DNA of 36,293 nucleotides from a virus, in IMG/VR virus record IMGVR_UViG_3300047508_000105, positions 1 to 36,293 of that record. The stretch is one strand, 5' to 3'. The notes under the pieces were generated by a model. It searched no databases. It was not told where the DNA came from and was given only the letters and a program-made list of their open reading frames with translations. Position numbers and translations under genes: made by a program. Below, one piece after another: positions 1-8,600 of the stretch. Each line of letters opens with the position of its first letter. Within the stretch, counting starts at the first letter, position 1.

Positions 1-49
1 GCCATCCCGTTTGCGTGCGTGACGGATGTCTGAGCCTTCCCTGATCTGA

Positions 50-81
50 GAGCCGGGCGCTGCTTGCGGCAGGCCCGGCTC
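50..81. other. Strong hairpin upstream of HNH/terminase
   Basis: Inverted repeat: GAGCCGGGC (50-58) pairs with GCCCGGCTC (73-81). The stem extends inward as CTGC (60-63) against GCAG (69-72) with G59 bulged, leaving a 5-nt loop. No T-run follows on either strand, so an intrinsic terminator is unlikely. It lies just upstream of the HNH-terminase block, where cos sites often sit in HK97-like phages. A packaging-related role is inference only. Confidence 0.5.
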
Positions 82-109
82 GTGCCGAACCTGTTGCGGA
101 GGTCCGACG

Positions 110-730
110 TTGGAAACCCTAAGTCTGTTCGATACTCGTTGCGTGCGTTGCGACCGGTTCCTACCGGAAGAGGCCTTTTCCCCGTCACAGCGGCATAAAT
201 CGGGAGTGTGGTGCCGTTCCTGCAGGAAGGAACACGACGCACACAAGAAGAAGAAGAAAACCCTGGTGTGTGCACATTGTGGGGGGGCGATGTGGAATAC
301 CCCGAGATCGGGGTCGCTTCCGCAAGGTCAAGCGGTGTGTCGGCCCTGTCGCAAGACGTATCCCAAGCACGGTCCCTATCTGTCCGAGGTGAAGGTGGTT
401 GCTCCGCTTTACGGACCTTGGCTCGTTGAGGTGACGATGATCCCGACTAAGGAACTCAAGACAGGCGAAAGAGGACTTGGGTATGCCCATCAGCAGATGC
501 GGAAGCGGTTACTGCCGAAGGCTTACGGCCAGCCGTGTGCCCTGTGTGGGTACTTGATGGTTCAGGGGCAGCGACTCGACTTGGATCATGTGATCCCCAG
601 GAAGTATGGCGGGATTGGCGGTCCGGTGCGGATTGTTCACGCGTCGTGTAATCGGTCGCAGGGTGCTCGTTTGGGTAATCGTTTGCGTCACGGGGTGAAG
701 CCGCTTGATCGTCGGGTATCGCGGTGGTGA
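110..730 (+). CDS. HNH homing-type endonuclease next to terminase
   Basis: A 206-residue protein starting at TTG 110, with GGAGG about 8 bases upstream (96-100). The HNH core is C-terminal: CALC zinc pair (about 143-146), LDLDHVIPRKYGG with the catalytic D-H (about 159-160), then HASCNRSQGA and LGN. Three earlier CxxC pairs (about 11-14, 35-38, 54-57) and one at 77-80 suggest an N-terminal zinc-ribbon array; a lysine run lies near residue 46. In HK97-type phages an HNH protein beside the terminase is needed for cos cleavage (known for HK97 gp74), and position supports the same role here. It overlaps the small-terminase start as TGATG. A free-standing homing endonuclease is the alternative. 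Confidence 0.88.
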   Translation: METLSLFDTRCVRCDRFLPEEAFSPSQRHKSGVWCRSCRKEHDAHKKKKKTLVCAHCGGAMWNTPRSGSLPQGQAVCRPCRKTYPKHGPYLSEVKVVAPLYGPWLVEVTMIPTKELKTGERGLGYAHQQMRKRLLPKAYGQPCALCGYLMVQGQRLDLDHVIPRKYGGIGGPVRIVHASCNRSQGARLGNRLRHGVKPLDRRVSRW

Positions 731-963
731 TGCGGGCTCGTTCGGTTGCTCGAGCGGTGAATGCGGGTGAGGGTTTGAAAGAACTTGCTTACGAGCTGGC
801 GCGCCGGGTGGATGATCCCGAGTCGTCTGCGTCGGAGGTGGCGTCTTGCGCTCGCGAGTTGCGGATGGTGCTCGCCGCGTTGGCTGATCAGCCGGTGGCG
901 TCGCGAGGTGATCCCCTTGACGAACTCAGGAAACGCCGCGATTCCCGACGGAGAAGCGCCTAG
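730..963 (+). CDS. Terminase small subunit (putative)
   Basis: A 77-residue protein with ATG at 730 overlapping the HNH stop. It is mostly helical and highly charged, with a middle section VDDPESSASEVASCARELRM and a tail GDPLDELRKRR. This tail, size and position immediately before the large subunit match the short TerS-like proteins of actinobacteriophages. It would bind the packaging site and regulate the large-subunit ATPase. Its 3' end overlaps the large terminase start, implying translational coupling. No classic HTH is evident, so the call rests on size, context and the DPLDEL tail. Confidence 0.65.
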   Translation: MRARSVARAVNAGEGLKELAYELARRVDDPESSASEVASCARELRMVLAALADQPVASRGDPLDELRKRRDSRRRSA

Positions 964-2368
964 GGGTTGCCAGGTTCCCCGTATCCGGTCGGTGCCGCCG
1001 TACGTGTCTTCCTCCGGTGACGATGTCGTGGAGTTGTGCCGGATCGCCGGTCTGGAACTCGATCCGTGGCAGCAGGACGTGTTGCGGCAGGGGTTGGGTG
1101 AGGATGCGGCCGGCCGGTGGGCCGCTTTCGAGGTGGCGTTGGAGGTGGCCCGCCAGAACGGCAAGGGCGAGGTGTTATTGGCGCTCGAGTTGGGTTGGTT
1201 GTTCCTGATCGATTCGACCCGTGTGGGTAAGCCGTGCCTGATTTTGCATACGGCGCACGAGTTCAAGACTTGCGCTGAGGCGTTCCGGCGGACGGTCGGG
1301 TTGATCGAGAACTGTGGGTTGTTGCGTCGTGAGGTGGCGACGATCCGCCGGACGACCGGCGAGGAAGGTATCGAGTTGCGGAACGGGAACCGGTTGCGGT
1401 TCCTGGCTCGTTCGACGAGTTCGGGTCGAGGGTTCAGCGCCGATCTGGTGATTTGGGATGAGGCGCAGATTCTTGGTGCCGGTCCGGTGGCGGCGATGTT
1501 GCCGACGTTGTCGACTCGTCCGAATCCGCAGATCTGGTATGCGGGTACGGCCGGTGTCGGGATCTTGTCGACGCATCTTGCTTCGGTGCGACGGCGCGCG
1601 CTGGCGGGTGGCGACCCGTCGCTCGCCTATTTCGAGTGGTCCGTCGACGAGGCCGAGTACGACCCGACCGATCCCGAGGCGTGGCGTGTGGCCAATCCGG
1701 CGCTCGGTATCCGGATCTCACCGGAATACGTCGAGCGTGAACGCGCCGCGATGTCGGCGGAGGGGTTCGCCCGTGAGCGCCTCGGTGTCGGTGACTGGCC
1801 GTCGGACGAGTCGTTCTCGGTGATCGAGCTCGCCGACTGGGAGGCGTGCGCGTCGCCGTCGGAAGAGCGTCCGTCGCCGGTGTGTTTCGCGGCTGATGCG
1901 ACCCCGGAACGGACGTTCGGTGTGATTGCGACGGCGGGCCGGTTGGCGGACGGTTCGTTGATGGTGGAGCTCGTCGATCACAAGCCGGGGGTCGATTGGA
2001 TCGGTGACCGTCTCGTCGAGTTGGTGGAGCGTCACGACCCGCTCGCCGTGGTGGTGGACCGCAGCGGGCCGGCAGGCACCGCTCTAGGCGTGCTGGAGCG
2101 TTCCGGCGTCGAGGTGACGATCCCGGCGGCGCACGACGTCGCGCAGGCCGCTGAGGGCTTCTACGACGCGGTGACGCAACGGCAGATCGTGCACCAGTCG
2201 GATGTGCGTTTGGGTCGGGCTGTTGCCGGGGCGAAGCAGCGGCCGATCGGGCAGGCGTGGGGTTGGGATCGGCGTGGGACGTCGGATGACATCTCGCCGT
2301 TGGTGGCGGCGTCGTTCGCGTTGTGGGGGTTCTTGAAGTCCGAGTCTGCCGAACCTGGCGTCTGGTGA
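917..2368 (+). CDS. Terminase large subunit
   Basis: The DNA-packaging motor ATPase and nuclease, about 483 residues. The chosen start is TTG 917, preceded by AGGTGA with 5-base spacing. The frame stays open upstream but looks non-coding there, and GTG 908 is an alternative. The ATPase domain shows the actinophage-type Walker A ARQNGKG (about 78-84) and Walker B LVIWDEA (about 177-183). The C-terminal RNase H-like nuclease domain shows CFAADATPERTFG, AVVVDRSG and a final DDISPLVAASFALWG with acidic metal-ligand candidates. Length is usual for HK97-type TerL. It acts with TerS, the portal and probably the upstream HNH protein. Confidence 0.93.
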   Translation: MTNSGNAAIPDGEAPRGCQVPRIRSVPPYVSSSGDDVVELCRIAGLELDPWQQDVLRQGLGEDAAGRWAAFEVALEVARQNGKGEVLLALELGWLFLIDSTRVGKPCLILHTAHEFKTCAEAFRRTVGLIENCGLLRREVATIRRTTGEEGIELRNGNRLRFLARSTSSGRGFSADLVIWDEAQILGAGPVAAMLPTLSTRPNPQIWYAGTAGVGILSTHLASVRRRALAGGDPSLAYFEWSVDEAEYDPTDPEAWRVANPALGIRISPEYVERERAAMSAEGFARERLGVGDWPSDESFSVIELADWEACASPSEERPSPVCFAADATPERTFGVIATAGRLADGSLMVELVDHKPGVDWIGDRLVELVERHDPLAVVVDRSGPAGTALGVLERSGVEVTIPAAHDVAQAAEGFYDAVTQRQIVHQSDVRLGRAVAGAKQRPIGQAWGWDRRGTSDDISPLVAASFALWGFLKSESAEPGVW

Positions 2369-2381
2369 AAGGTGGCAAGTG

Positions 2382-2651
2382 ATGCTCACACCCAAGCAGG
2401 AACGCAACGGTGTCGGACCGGATCCGGCGCCCGGTCATAACACGGCGGTGGCCGGTCCGGATGTCACCGCGACGGTGTCGTCGGCGATGGGTTCATCGGA
2501 GTCGGCGGCTCTCGGTCGTGCCGCGGAGACGGTCGCCGAGTTCCAGACTCCTGCCGGTTCCGGTCGTGGCGGTCACACGGTCGGTGCCGGCGGGTCGATG
2601 TTCGAGTGGGATGCCGGTCTGGCGATCGACGAGGGAACAGGGGAGGCGTGA
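2382..2651 (+). CDS. Small Ala/Gly/Ser-rich protein, unknown
   Basis: An 89-residue protein of low complexity, rich in Ala, Gly, Ser, Thr and acidic residues, with no cysteine and no membrane segment. ATG 2382 has AAAGGTGG six bases upstream, which decides it over GTG 2379. It lies between the large terminase and the portal, where actinophages often carry small virion-associated or unknown proteins. Its end overlaps the next ATG. It is probably unstructured, and no function can be assigned. Confidence 0.7.
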   Translation: MLTPKQERNGVGPDPAPGHNTAVAGPDVTATVSSAMGSSESAALGRAAETVAEFQTPAGSGRGGHTVGAGGSMFEWDAGLAIDEGTGEA

Positions 2652-2827
2652 TGTCGGGTTCGTATGGTGACGCCAACAGCGCGGACGAGGCGGCGACGGT
2701 GGCTGCGGCGCAGGCCGGTGTCGCGTCGGAGACGGCGCGCGTCGCCGCCTATCAGGCGCAGGCGGACCGGTTCATCTCCGAGCACGGTGCTGCGGTGATC
2801 AGCGGTCACAATCCTGTCGGGACGTGA
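2651..2827 (+). CDS. Small helical protein, unknown
   Basis: A 58-residue protein with ATG 2651 directly after GGGAGG and overlapping the preceding TGA. It is almost entirely Ala/Glu/Gln/Arg helix (EAATVAAAQAGVASETARV...), likely one amphipathic or coiled-coil helix, ending in a short Gly/Pro tail. It belongs to the run of coupled small genes leading into the portal. No family is recognised. Confidence 0.7.
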   Translation: MSGSYGDANSADEAATVAAAQAGVASETARVAAYQAQADRFISEHGAAVISGHNPVGT

Positions 2828-3030
2828 CCCGTCCCGCCGTCGAGCTCGGCGCCGCGGTCGTGTTGATGCTCGTCGGCGCGTGGCTGATCGGCTGGTGGGC
2901 GGTCGGGATCGTGCTCGTCGTGTTCGGTGTGCTCGTCGCCGGCGACGCGCTCCTGCGTGACGACAAGCGGCGGGCGGCTCTGCGTGGTTCTCATGACGAG
3001 ATCCTTGAACGGTGGAGGAACGCACGATGA
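2824..3030 (+). CDS. Small membrane protein with two TM segments
   Basis: A 68-residue protein from GTG 2824, overlapping the previous stop as GTGA. Two hydrophobic stretches (about residues 9-26 and 29-45) around a Gly-Trp-Trp turn predict a helical hairpin, followed by a basic cytoplasmic tail (LLRDDKRRAAL). Its place inside the packaging/head operon, far from the lysis genes, argues against a holin but does not exclude it. No family is recognised. Confidence 0.72.
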   Translation: MTRPAVELGAAVVLMLVGAWLIGWWAVGIVLVVFGVLVAGDALLRDDKRRAALRGSHDEILERWRNAR

Positions 3031-3194
3031 GAAGCAGCGTTCGCCATCCTCTGACGCCGTGGCAGTGCCCGCGATGCGAACTGTGGCATGACGAGTTCAG
3101 GTGTCCCGCGTGTCCTCCGGCTCAACCGATGGGGATCCTTCAAGCGTTGAAGCAGATCGAAAGGTCGGAGAAGCGGAATAGGCGCCGGCGATGA
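3027..3194 (+). CDS. Zinc-ribbon microprotein
   Basis: A 55-residue protein. ATG 3027 overlaps the preceding TGA and has GGAGG about 9 bases upstream. Two cysteine pairs, CPRC (14-17) and CPAC (about 26-29), predict a compact zinc ribbon, followed by a basic helix with a C-terminal RRRR. Such ribbons bind nucleic acid or act as protein-contact modules. It overlaps the portal start by ATGA, so it is translated with the head genes. Function unknown. Confidence 0.72.
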   Translation: MRSSVRHPLTPWQCPRCELWHDEFRCPACPPAQPMGILQALKQIERSEKRNRRRR

Positions 3195-4627
3195 GACTCC
3201 TCGACCGTGTGACGGCCCGCTACCGGGCCCAGGGCTACTACGAGGGTATGGCTTCGGGCGCCGCGGTCCTGATGACCTACACGAACGACCCGAAGAAAGA
3301 ACCGGCGGTCAAACCGCTGGTGGCGGCGGCGACGCAGGCGTACGAGACGAACGGTGTCGTGTTCGCCTGCACCCTGGTACGGATGATGATGCTCGCCGAG
3401 GCGGCGTTCAAGTTCCGTTCGCTCGTCGACAAGCGCCTGTTCGGGAACCCGGATCTGCGGATCCTCGAATACCCGTGGCCGAACGCGACGGCGGGCGAGC
3501 TGTGGGCGCGGATGGAGCAGCAGTCGTCGCTGACCGGTAACGCGTTCGTCGCCAAGGTCGCCGTCGACGAGCTGCTGGTGTTGCCGTCGGCTGAGGTGAC
3601 GATCGTTTCCGAAGTCGTCGTGTCGCCGAGCGGGACGCGCTACAAGCGGCCGCTCGGTTACGACTGGGATCCGTCGCTCGCCGATCCGGCGGCGAAATCG
3701 AAGGCCCAGTTCTTCACCGTCGACGAGGTCGCCCACTGGTCCCCGATCCCTGATCCGGTCGCCCAGTTCCGCGGCATGTCGTGGTTGACGCCGGTGTTGC
3801 GCGACGTGAACGCCGATTCGGCCATGACGAACTACAAGTCGATGTACATGGACCACGGCTCTCCGATCGTCGCCGTCAAGTACACGCGTCCGTTGAAGCC
3901 GGAGACGGTCGACAGTCTCATGGAGCGGATCCAGGCGAAGTACGGCGGTGTCGCCAACGCGTTCAAACCGTTGATCTTCGACCAGGGCGCCGATCCGATG
4001 ATGGGTGGCGGGCTCGCCGACATCGATTACCGCAACGTGCAGACCGGCGGTGAAACCCGGATCTGCGCGGCGGCCGGTGTGTCCCCGGTGCTCGTCGGGT
4101 TGCGGAACGCCGAGCCGGGCGAGTCGTACGAGACGGCCATGCGCCAACTGGCCGACATGCACCTGCGGCCGTTGTGGCGCTCGGCGTGCGCGTCGTTGCA
4201 GAAACTCGTGCCGAACGTGCCGGCGCAGGGCGTGCAGCTCTGGTACGACACCTCCGATATCGCCGCGTTGCAGGCCGCCGAGACCGAGAAGGCGCAAGTG
4301 ACGCAGGTGAACTCGGCGGCGATCCTGACGTTCGTGCAGGCCGGGTTCACCCGTGATTCGATTCTGTCGGCGGTGACGTCCGGCGACCTGTCGCTGTTGG
4401 TGGCCGAACCGGAAGCACCGCCGCCCGGTATCACGGGGCGCGAGACGATCACCGACGCCATCGGCGGCACCGCGGCCGGGGCGAAGCTCGGACAGGCCGC
4501 CGGGGTTCAGCCGGTACTCACGAAACCGCAGACCCCCGCGTCGAAGACACCGATGCCGGCGTCGATACCGACGACTCCTTCTGCTACGGGACGTCCCCGC
4601 GCGCCGTCAGCGAACGGGAAAGGATGA
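3191..4627 (+). CDS. Portal protein (HK97-like)
   Basis: A 478-residue protein forming the dodecameric DNA channel at one capsid vertex. It has a typical HK97-family length and layout: an N-terminal region with NGVVFACTLVRMMMLAEA, a β-rich wing, then RGMSWLTPVLRDVNADSAM, QTGGETRICAAAGVSPVLVGL and a late MRQLADMHLRPLWRS. The 'AGVSPVLVGL' segment is a recognisable portal signature. The C-terminal ~70 residues are Pro/Ala/Thr-rich and probably disordered. ATG 3191 overlaps the upstream stop. The protease starts three bases after its stop. Confidence 0.93.
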   Translation: MRLLDRVTARYRAQGYYEGMASGAAVLMTYTNDPKKEPAVKPLVAAATQAYETNGVVFACTLVRMMMLAEAAFKFRSLVDKRLFGNPDLRILEYPWPNATAGELWARMEQQSSLTGNAFVAKVAVDELLVLPSAEVTIVSEVVVSPSGTRYKRPLGYDWDPSLADPAAKSKAQFFTVDEVAHWSPIPDPVAQFRGMSWLTPVLRDVNADSAMTNYKSMYMDHGSPIVAVKYTRPLKPETVDSLMERIQAKYGGVANAFKPLIFDQGADPMMGGGLADIDYRNVQTGGETRICAAAGVSPVLVGLRNAEPGESYETAMRQLADMHLRPLWRSACASLQKLVPNVPAQGVQLWYDTSDIAALQAAETEKAQVTQVNSAAILTFVQAGFTRDSILSAVTSGDLSLLVAEPEAPPPGITGRETITDAIGGTAAGAKLGQAAGVQPVLTKPQTPASKTPMPASIPTTPSATGRPRAPSANGKG

Positions 4628-4630
4628 CCG

Positions 4631-5407
4631 ATGGAATACACCCGCTCGTTCGCGTTGGAGGACATCTCGGTGCGTTCCGGTGGCGACGGCCGCACCGTCG
4701 ACGCCTATGCGACGGTGTTCAACACGCCCACCCCGGTGAACGACCAGGACGGCAAGTACGTGGAAGAGATCGACCCGGCCGCCTTCAACCGGGCCATCGA
4801 CCATGCACGGCGCGCCAAGGGCGGCTGGAGCATTCCGGTCATCTTCAACCACGGCATGACGATCTTTCACACACCGTCGGAGATCGACTCGGTTCCGATC
4901 GGTGTCCCCGAGGAGATCCGCGCCGACAAGCGCGGCCTGTTCACCCGCACCCGCTACCACGACAGCCCACGGGCGCGTGAGGTGCTCGAGGCGATCCGTG
5001 AGGGTTCGATCACCGCCTACTCGTTCTCCGGTGCATTCCGCCGTTCGGATCCGCTCGTGCCCCGTGGCGGGTTCCGTGCCGACCACAGCGGTGACCTTCC
5101 CGTGGTGCGGCGCATGGAGTCGACCCTGCGCGAGTTCGGCCCGGCGACGTTCCCGGTTTACGCCGAAGCCGAGATCGTCGGTGTCCGCGCCCTCGCTTCG
5201 CTGCTCAATGTTGTCCCATCCGAGGAACTCGAACGGTTCCTCGAGTTGTATCGCTCTGGCACTCCTACCGACCCGCCAGAGACAGGCACTCCCGACGATT
5301 CGGGACCAGCCACCGGCGACCCGCTCGTAGAGCACTCGGTCCGGTCACCCAAAGAAGAACTGCGGGCGCGTTACGCCGAGTTCATTCGCACAAGGAGTGC
5401 CACATGA
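4631..5407 (+). CDS. Prohead maturation protease (HK97 U35-like)
   Basis: A 258-residue serine protease that trims capsid and itself during maturation. Recognised by the N-terminal β-strand segment RTVDAYATVFNTPT and by IPVIFNHGM, carrying the catalytic His (about 74). The conserved GSITAYSFSGAF carries the nucleophile Ser (about 131 or 133). The C-terminal part after residue ~190 is acidic, Pro/Thr-rich and probably disordered, and may act as a scaffold tail. It sits between portal and capsid as in HK97 and overlaps the capsid start (ATGA at 5404). Confidence 0.9.
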   Translation: MEYTRSFALEDISVRSGGDGRTVDAYATVFNTPTPVNDQDGKYVEEIDPAAFNRAIDHARRAKGGWSIPVIFNHGMTIFHTPSEIDSVPIGVPEEIRADKRGLFTRTRYHDSPRAREVLEAIREGSITAYSFSGAFRRSDPLVPRGGFRADHSGDLPVVRRMESTLREFGPATFPVYAEAEIVGVRALASLLNVVPSEELERFLELYRSGTPTDPPETGTPDDSGPATGDPLVEHSVRSPKEELRARYAEFIRTRSAT

Positions 5408-6825
5408 GCACCGTTCAAGAGATGGAAGAGCGGATGCGGTCGATCCAGGCCGACCTGCGTTCCATCGCCGACATCCAATCCCCGACCGATGAAGACGTCA
5501 TCTTGCAGGACACCCTCATCCACGAGCACGCCGATCTGGAAGCCTCGGTCGCGCCGTTGCGTAAGCGGATGGCCGAGTTGGACCGCATCCGGACTCTCGC
5601 CGTCGAACCGGAGAACCGGGAAGAGCCCCGCAACGGTCCGACGCTCGTTGTCCGCTCGAACCGTGACCCGCTCGAAGATCTCGAGCGTGTCCGCTCGAAT
5701 CTGGTGTCGGGCGACGAGCTGCGTGCCCGCGCTATGGACCTGATCGAGGGTGATAGCAAGCGGCAGCGCTGGGAGTTCCCCGACGACCGGGCCGAAGCGG
5801 CCACGGTTCGGGCGCAGAGTTCGCAGATCGCCCGCCACATTCTGCTCACCGGTTCGCAGGAGTACCGTGAAGCGTTCCGCACCTATCTCGACACCGGCGA
5901 GGACAGCCGGTTCCGAGACATCCGTCTCGCCAACGCATCCGGCGGCTACCTGTTGCCGTACGTGCTGGATCCGACGATCGTGCTCACCAACTCGTCGAGC
6001 GCCAACCCGTTCCGGCGGGTGTCGCGCATCGTGCAGACCACCTCGAACGCTTGGCAAGGTGTCTCCTCGGCCGGTGTCAACGCGGCGCTCGTCGCCGAAG
6101 CCGCCACCGCGGCGGATGCGGCACCGTCGGACTTCGCGCAGATCCAGGTGGTACCGAAGAAGTTCGCGGCGTGGGTGCTCGGCACCTACGAGGCGTTGGA
6201 CGATACCGATTTCGGTACCCAGTTGCCCGGACTCCTGTCGGACGCGAAGGACCGCATCGAGTCGTCGTACTTCGCGACCGGTTCCGGCACTCTCGCCCCG
6301 CAAGGCATCGAGTCGGGGTTGACGTCCGGTACGCGTGTCGCCCCGTCGACGACCGGTACGGCGTTCAATGGTACGGCGTCGATCCCCGACGTCTACAACC
6401 TGCAAGCGGCTCTGCCGCCCCGGTTCCGTAAGGCACCCGGCGCCTGTTTCATGGCGAACATCGTCATCCTGAACAAGGTCCGAGCCATCGACCAGTACGG
6501 CGGCGGCTCGTTCTGGGCGAACATGACGTCGGATACCCCGCCGTCATTGCTCGGGCAACCCGTCTACGAGGCGTCGGATTTCTCGGCGACGACGACCGGT
6601 ACCTCGGCGGCGTCGGGTACGGCGTCGACCACGCTCGTCTACGGCGACTTCGGCCAGTTCATCATCGCCGACCGTGTCGGTGTGTCGATGTTGTACGACC
6701 CGCTCATCAAGGGCACCGGCGCTTCGGCGCAGCTACCCGCCGGTGAGGCCGGCTGGTACATGTTCTGGCGCACCTCGAGCCAGATCGCGACGACGGCGGC
6801 GTTCCGTAACCTGACGATCAGCTGA
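5404..6825 (+). CDS. Major capsid protein (HK97 fold)
   Basis: A 473-residue capsid subunit. The first ~150 residues are charged and helical (VQEMEERMRSIQADLRSI; LEASVAPLRKRMAELDRI), a delta/scaffold domain normally removed by the protease. The mature part opens around GGYLLPYVLDPTIVLTN and carries the P-domain and A-domain pattern: VPKKFAAWVLGTYEALDDT, LPGLLSDAKDRIESSYFATG, LLGQPVYEASDF, VYGDFGQFIIADRVGVSM, ending WYMFWRTSSQIATTAAFRNL. No crosslinking Lys/Asn can be assigned by eye. It is the last gene before the inserted methyltransferase/glycosyltransferase genes. Confidence 0.93.
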   Translation: MSTVQEMEERMRSIQADLRSIADIQSPTDEDVILQDTLIHEHADLEASVAPLRKRMAELDRIRTLAVEPENREEPRNGPTLVVRSNRDPLEDLERVRSNLVSGDELRARAMDLIEGDSKRQRWEFPDDRAEAATVRAQSSQIARHILLTGSQEYREAFRTYLDTGEDSRFRDIRLANASGGYLLPYVLDPTIVLTNSSSANPFRRVSRIVQTTSNAWQGVSSAGVNAALVAEAATAADAAPSDFAQIQVVPKKFAAWVLGTYEALDDTDFGTQLPGLLSDAKDRIESSYFATGSGTLAPQGIESGLTSGTRVAPSTTGTAFNGTASIPDVYNLQAALPPRFRKAPGACFMANIVILNKVRAIDQYGGGSFWANMTSDTPPSLLGQPVYEASDFSATTTGTSAASGTASTTLVYGDFGQFIIADRVGVSMLYDPLIKGTGASAQLPAGEAGWYMFWRTSSQIATTAAFRNLTIS

Positions 6826-6830
6826 TACCT

Positions 6831-7487
6831 GTGCATCCGTTGACGATCGCGAGGACGGCAATCGGCGAGCACGCCGCCATCCAGAAGGAACAGGAACTCG
6901 CCGCCTACCTCGCGATCGTCATGGATCTCGAACCGCTCGACACGATCGTCGAAGTCGGCGCGTTCGCCGGTGGAACCTTATGGGCGTGGCACCAGTTGGG
7001 TGCCCGCGTCATCGGTGTCGACATGCCACCCCCCGGCTACCCGGACGGCCCGCAGGTCAACGATCTCGGCATGACGGTCATCTGTGGTGACAGTCACCAT
7101 CCCGACACCCGTGACCAACTCTTGAAGGAGCTCGACGGCGCGCCGGTCGACATGCTGTTCATCGACGGTGATCACACCTACGAAGGCGTGAAGGCCGACT
7201 GGGAGCTGTACGCGCCGCTCGTGCGGCCAGGCGGTGTGATCGGCTTCCACGACATCTGCCTCCACGCCGAAATGCCGTTCATCGAGGTGAACCGGTTCTG
7301 GTTCACCCTCGATGGCGACAAAGAAGAACTCGTCGCCTGGCCGCCGACATGGGGTGGGATCGGTGTCATCCGCGCCGAGGACCGTACCGAGGCGGCCGAG
7401 AACCGTGAACGGCTCCTCGCCGACTACCGGCGATCCCAGGCCCTCACCTATCACAACCCGAACAAGAAGTTTCAGAAGGCGAGATGA
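6831..7487 (+). CDS. SAM-dependent methyltransferase (Methyltransf_24-like)
   Basis: A 218-residue class I methyltransferase from GTG 6831, five bases after the capsid stop. Motif I is EVGAFAGGT (41-49), an acidic strand-2 residue lies in GVDMPPP (about 64), then VICGDSHH, and the family-typical LFIDGDHTYEGVKADW (109-124) with RPGGVIGFHDI. This IDGDHxYEGVxxD pattern belongs to the methyltransferase-24/cephalosporin-hydroxylase group that acts on sugars and small molecules, not DNA. It overlaps the following glycosyltransferase by ATGA, so the pair is co-translated. The inference is that it methylates a sugar placed on the virion. The acceptor is unknown. Confidence 0.85.
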   Translation: MHPLTIARTAIGEHAAIQKEQELAAYLAIVMDLEPLDTIVEVGAFAGGTLWAWHQLGARVIGVDMPPPGYPDGPQVNDLGMTVICGDSHHPDTRDQLLKELDGAPVDMLFIDGDHTYEGVKADWELYAPLVRPGGVIGFHDICLHAEMPFIEVNRFWFTLDGDKEELVAWPPTWGGIGVIRAEDRTEAAENRERLLADYRRSQALTYHNPNKKFQKAR

Positions 7488-8479
7488 TGAGAACCCTCAC
7501 GATCGGCGTCGTCCCTCACTCGTTCGACGGGTCGTCTTACTACCGGTGTTGGCTGCCGGCGCAGCACATGGAGAAGAACTCGCATCACATCGTCGGTGTC
7601 GCCCGACCCGGCGGGCCCGGTGTGACCCCGCAGGAAGCCGGGCAACTCGACGTGCTCGTGTTCCAACGGCCCGCCGGCAAGGAAGGCGCCCGTCTCCTCG
7701 AAGGCCTCGTCGGGGTCACCAAGCTCGTCTACGAGGTCGACGACGACATGTTGAACGCGACGTCGTCCGGGCTGCCGCACCTCGTCAACGACCAGTTACG
7801 GGCGTCGGTGAAACGGTGCCTGCGGCTCTGCGACATGGTGACCACCACCAACGAGCACCTGGCCGACACGATCCGCCCGTACAACGAAAACATCGTCATC
7901 CTCCCCAACCATGTGAAAGCCGGACTGCTCGAGCTCGAGCGTCCGCGGCGGGACCGTCTGACGATCGGCTGGGCCGGTGGCACCTCCCACCTCGGTGACA
8001 TGGTGACGATCGCCGATCCGTTGCGGCGGGTGCTCGAGGTTCACCCCGACGTCGACATGCACTTCATGGGCTTCGACTTCTCGCCGCTCGTGCGCCGCGA
8101 GTGCCGCTGGTCGATCTGGGAACGCGACGTCGGCGACTACTACCGGGGCATCGATTTCGACATCGCCATCGCACCGTCGGAAGACACCCAGTTCAACCGG
8201 GGCAAGACATGGTTGCGGGCGTTGGAGATGGGCGCCCTCGGTATCCCGATCGTCGCGCAGGACCGGCTCCCGTACTCCGACTATGTCGTCGACGGGAAGA
8301 CCGGGTTCCTCGTGTCGAGCGAGCAGGAGTGGGAAGGCCGGCTCACCGATCTGATCAACGACGCCGACATGCGCGCCGAGATGGGCGCCGCCGCGAAGGC
8401 GCAGGCGTCCGGTTGGACGATCGAGGAAGGGTGGCGGTTGTGGGAAGCCGCCTACGAGACAGGAGCGAACAATGGGTGA
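7484..8479 (+). CDS. Glycosyltransferase (GT4-like, GT-B fold)
   Basis: A 331-residue GT-B glycosyltransferase. The N-terminal Rossmann half reads TIGVVPHSFDGSSYYRCWLP, DVLVFQRP, VYEVDDDM and TTNEHLADTI with ILPNHV. The C-terminal donor-binding half reads LTIGWAGGTSH, a D-FDIAIAPSED strand, and KTWLRALEMGALGIPIVAQD...YVVDGKTGFLV. The latter is the group-1 glycosyltransferase signature for the nucleotide-sugar site. It lies in the head operon between a methyltransferase and a 42-residue acidic gene that overlaps its end. A capsid or tail protein is the probable acceptor (inference from context; virion glycosylation is known in some actinobacteriophages). Confidence 0.87.
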   Translation: MMRTLTIGVVPHSFDGSSYYRCWLPAQHMEKNSHHIVGVARPGGPGVTPQEAGQLDVLVFQRPAGKEGARLLEGLVGVTKLVYEVDDDMLNATSSGLPHLVNDQLRASVKRCLRLCDMVTTTNEHLADTIRPYNENIVILPNHVKAGLLELERPRRDRLTIGWAGGTSHLGDMVTIADPLRRVLEVHPDVDMHFMGFDFSPLVRRECRWSIWERDVGDYYRGIDFDIAIAPSEDTQFNRGKTWLRALEMGALGIPIVAQDRLPYSDYVVDGKTGFLVSSEQEWEGRLTDLINDADMRAEMGAAAKAQASGWTIEEGWRLWEAAYETGANNG

Positions 8480-8600
8480 TTACGACGAACTCGAAGGCCA
8501 CGATCCGGTCGCCGAAGAAGAGATCGACGAAGGCCCGGCAGGGAAAGTGAAAGAGAAGAAGGCCGAGTCGGAATCGAAGCCGTCGAAACCTGGCGACTAG
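8472..8600 (+). CDS. Tiny acidic/charged protein
   Basis: A 42-residue protein starting at ATG 8472 with AGGAG six bases upstream, inside the end of the glycosyltransferase gene. It ends immediately before the connector ATG (8601). Composition is extreme: MGDYDELEGHDPVAEEEIDE, then a Lys/Glu/Ser/Pro mix, with no hydrophobic core, so it should be disordered. A second acidic microprotein lies at 10044-10142, again beside a glycosyltransferase. Virion decoration, glycan acceptor and chaperone roles are all possible and none is shown. Confidence 0.68.
   Translation: MGDYDELEGHDPVAEEEIDEGPAGKVKEKKAESESKPSKPGD

Noticed and set aside
1434-2438. Long minus-strand ORF of 334 codons opposite the terminase
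   Set aside because: Arg/Pro/Thr-rich antisense shadow of the GC-rich terminase gene; no RBS and no recognisable domain.
2824-3030. Two-TM protein near the portal as the holin
   Set aside because: It lies in the packaging operon far from the endolysin; the 19207 gene matches the holin layout better.
3140-4297. Minus-strand ORF of 385 codons opposite the portal gene
   Set aside because: Arg/His/Gly-rich composition typical of antisense frames in GC-rich genes; the portal on the other strand is clear.
5284-5310. CCCGACGATTCGGGAC in the protease tail, resembling the terminal element
   Set aside because: Shorter, different register, inside a long gene and not at a gene boundary; likely chance in a Pro/Thr/Asp tail.
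5371-6405. Minus-strand ORF of 344 codons opposite the capsid gene
   Set aside because: Antisense shadow of an unmistakable major capsid protein.
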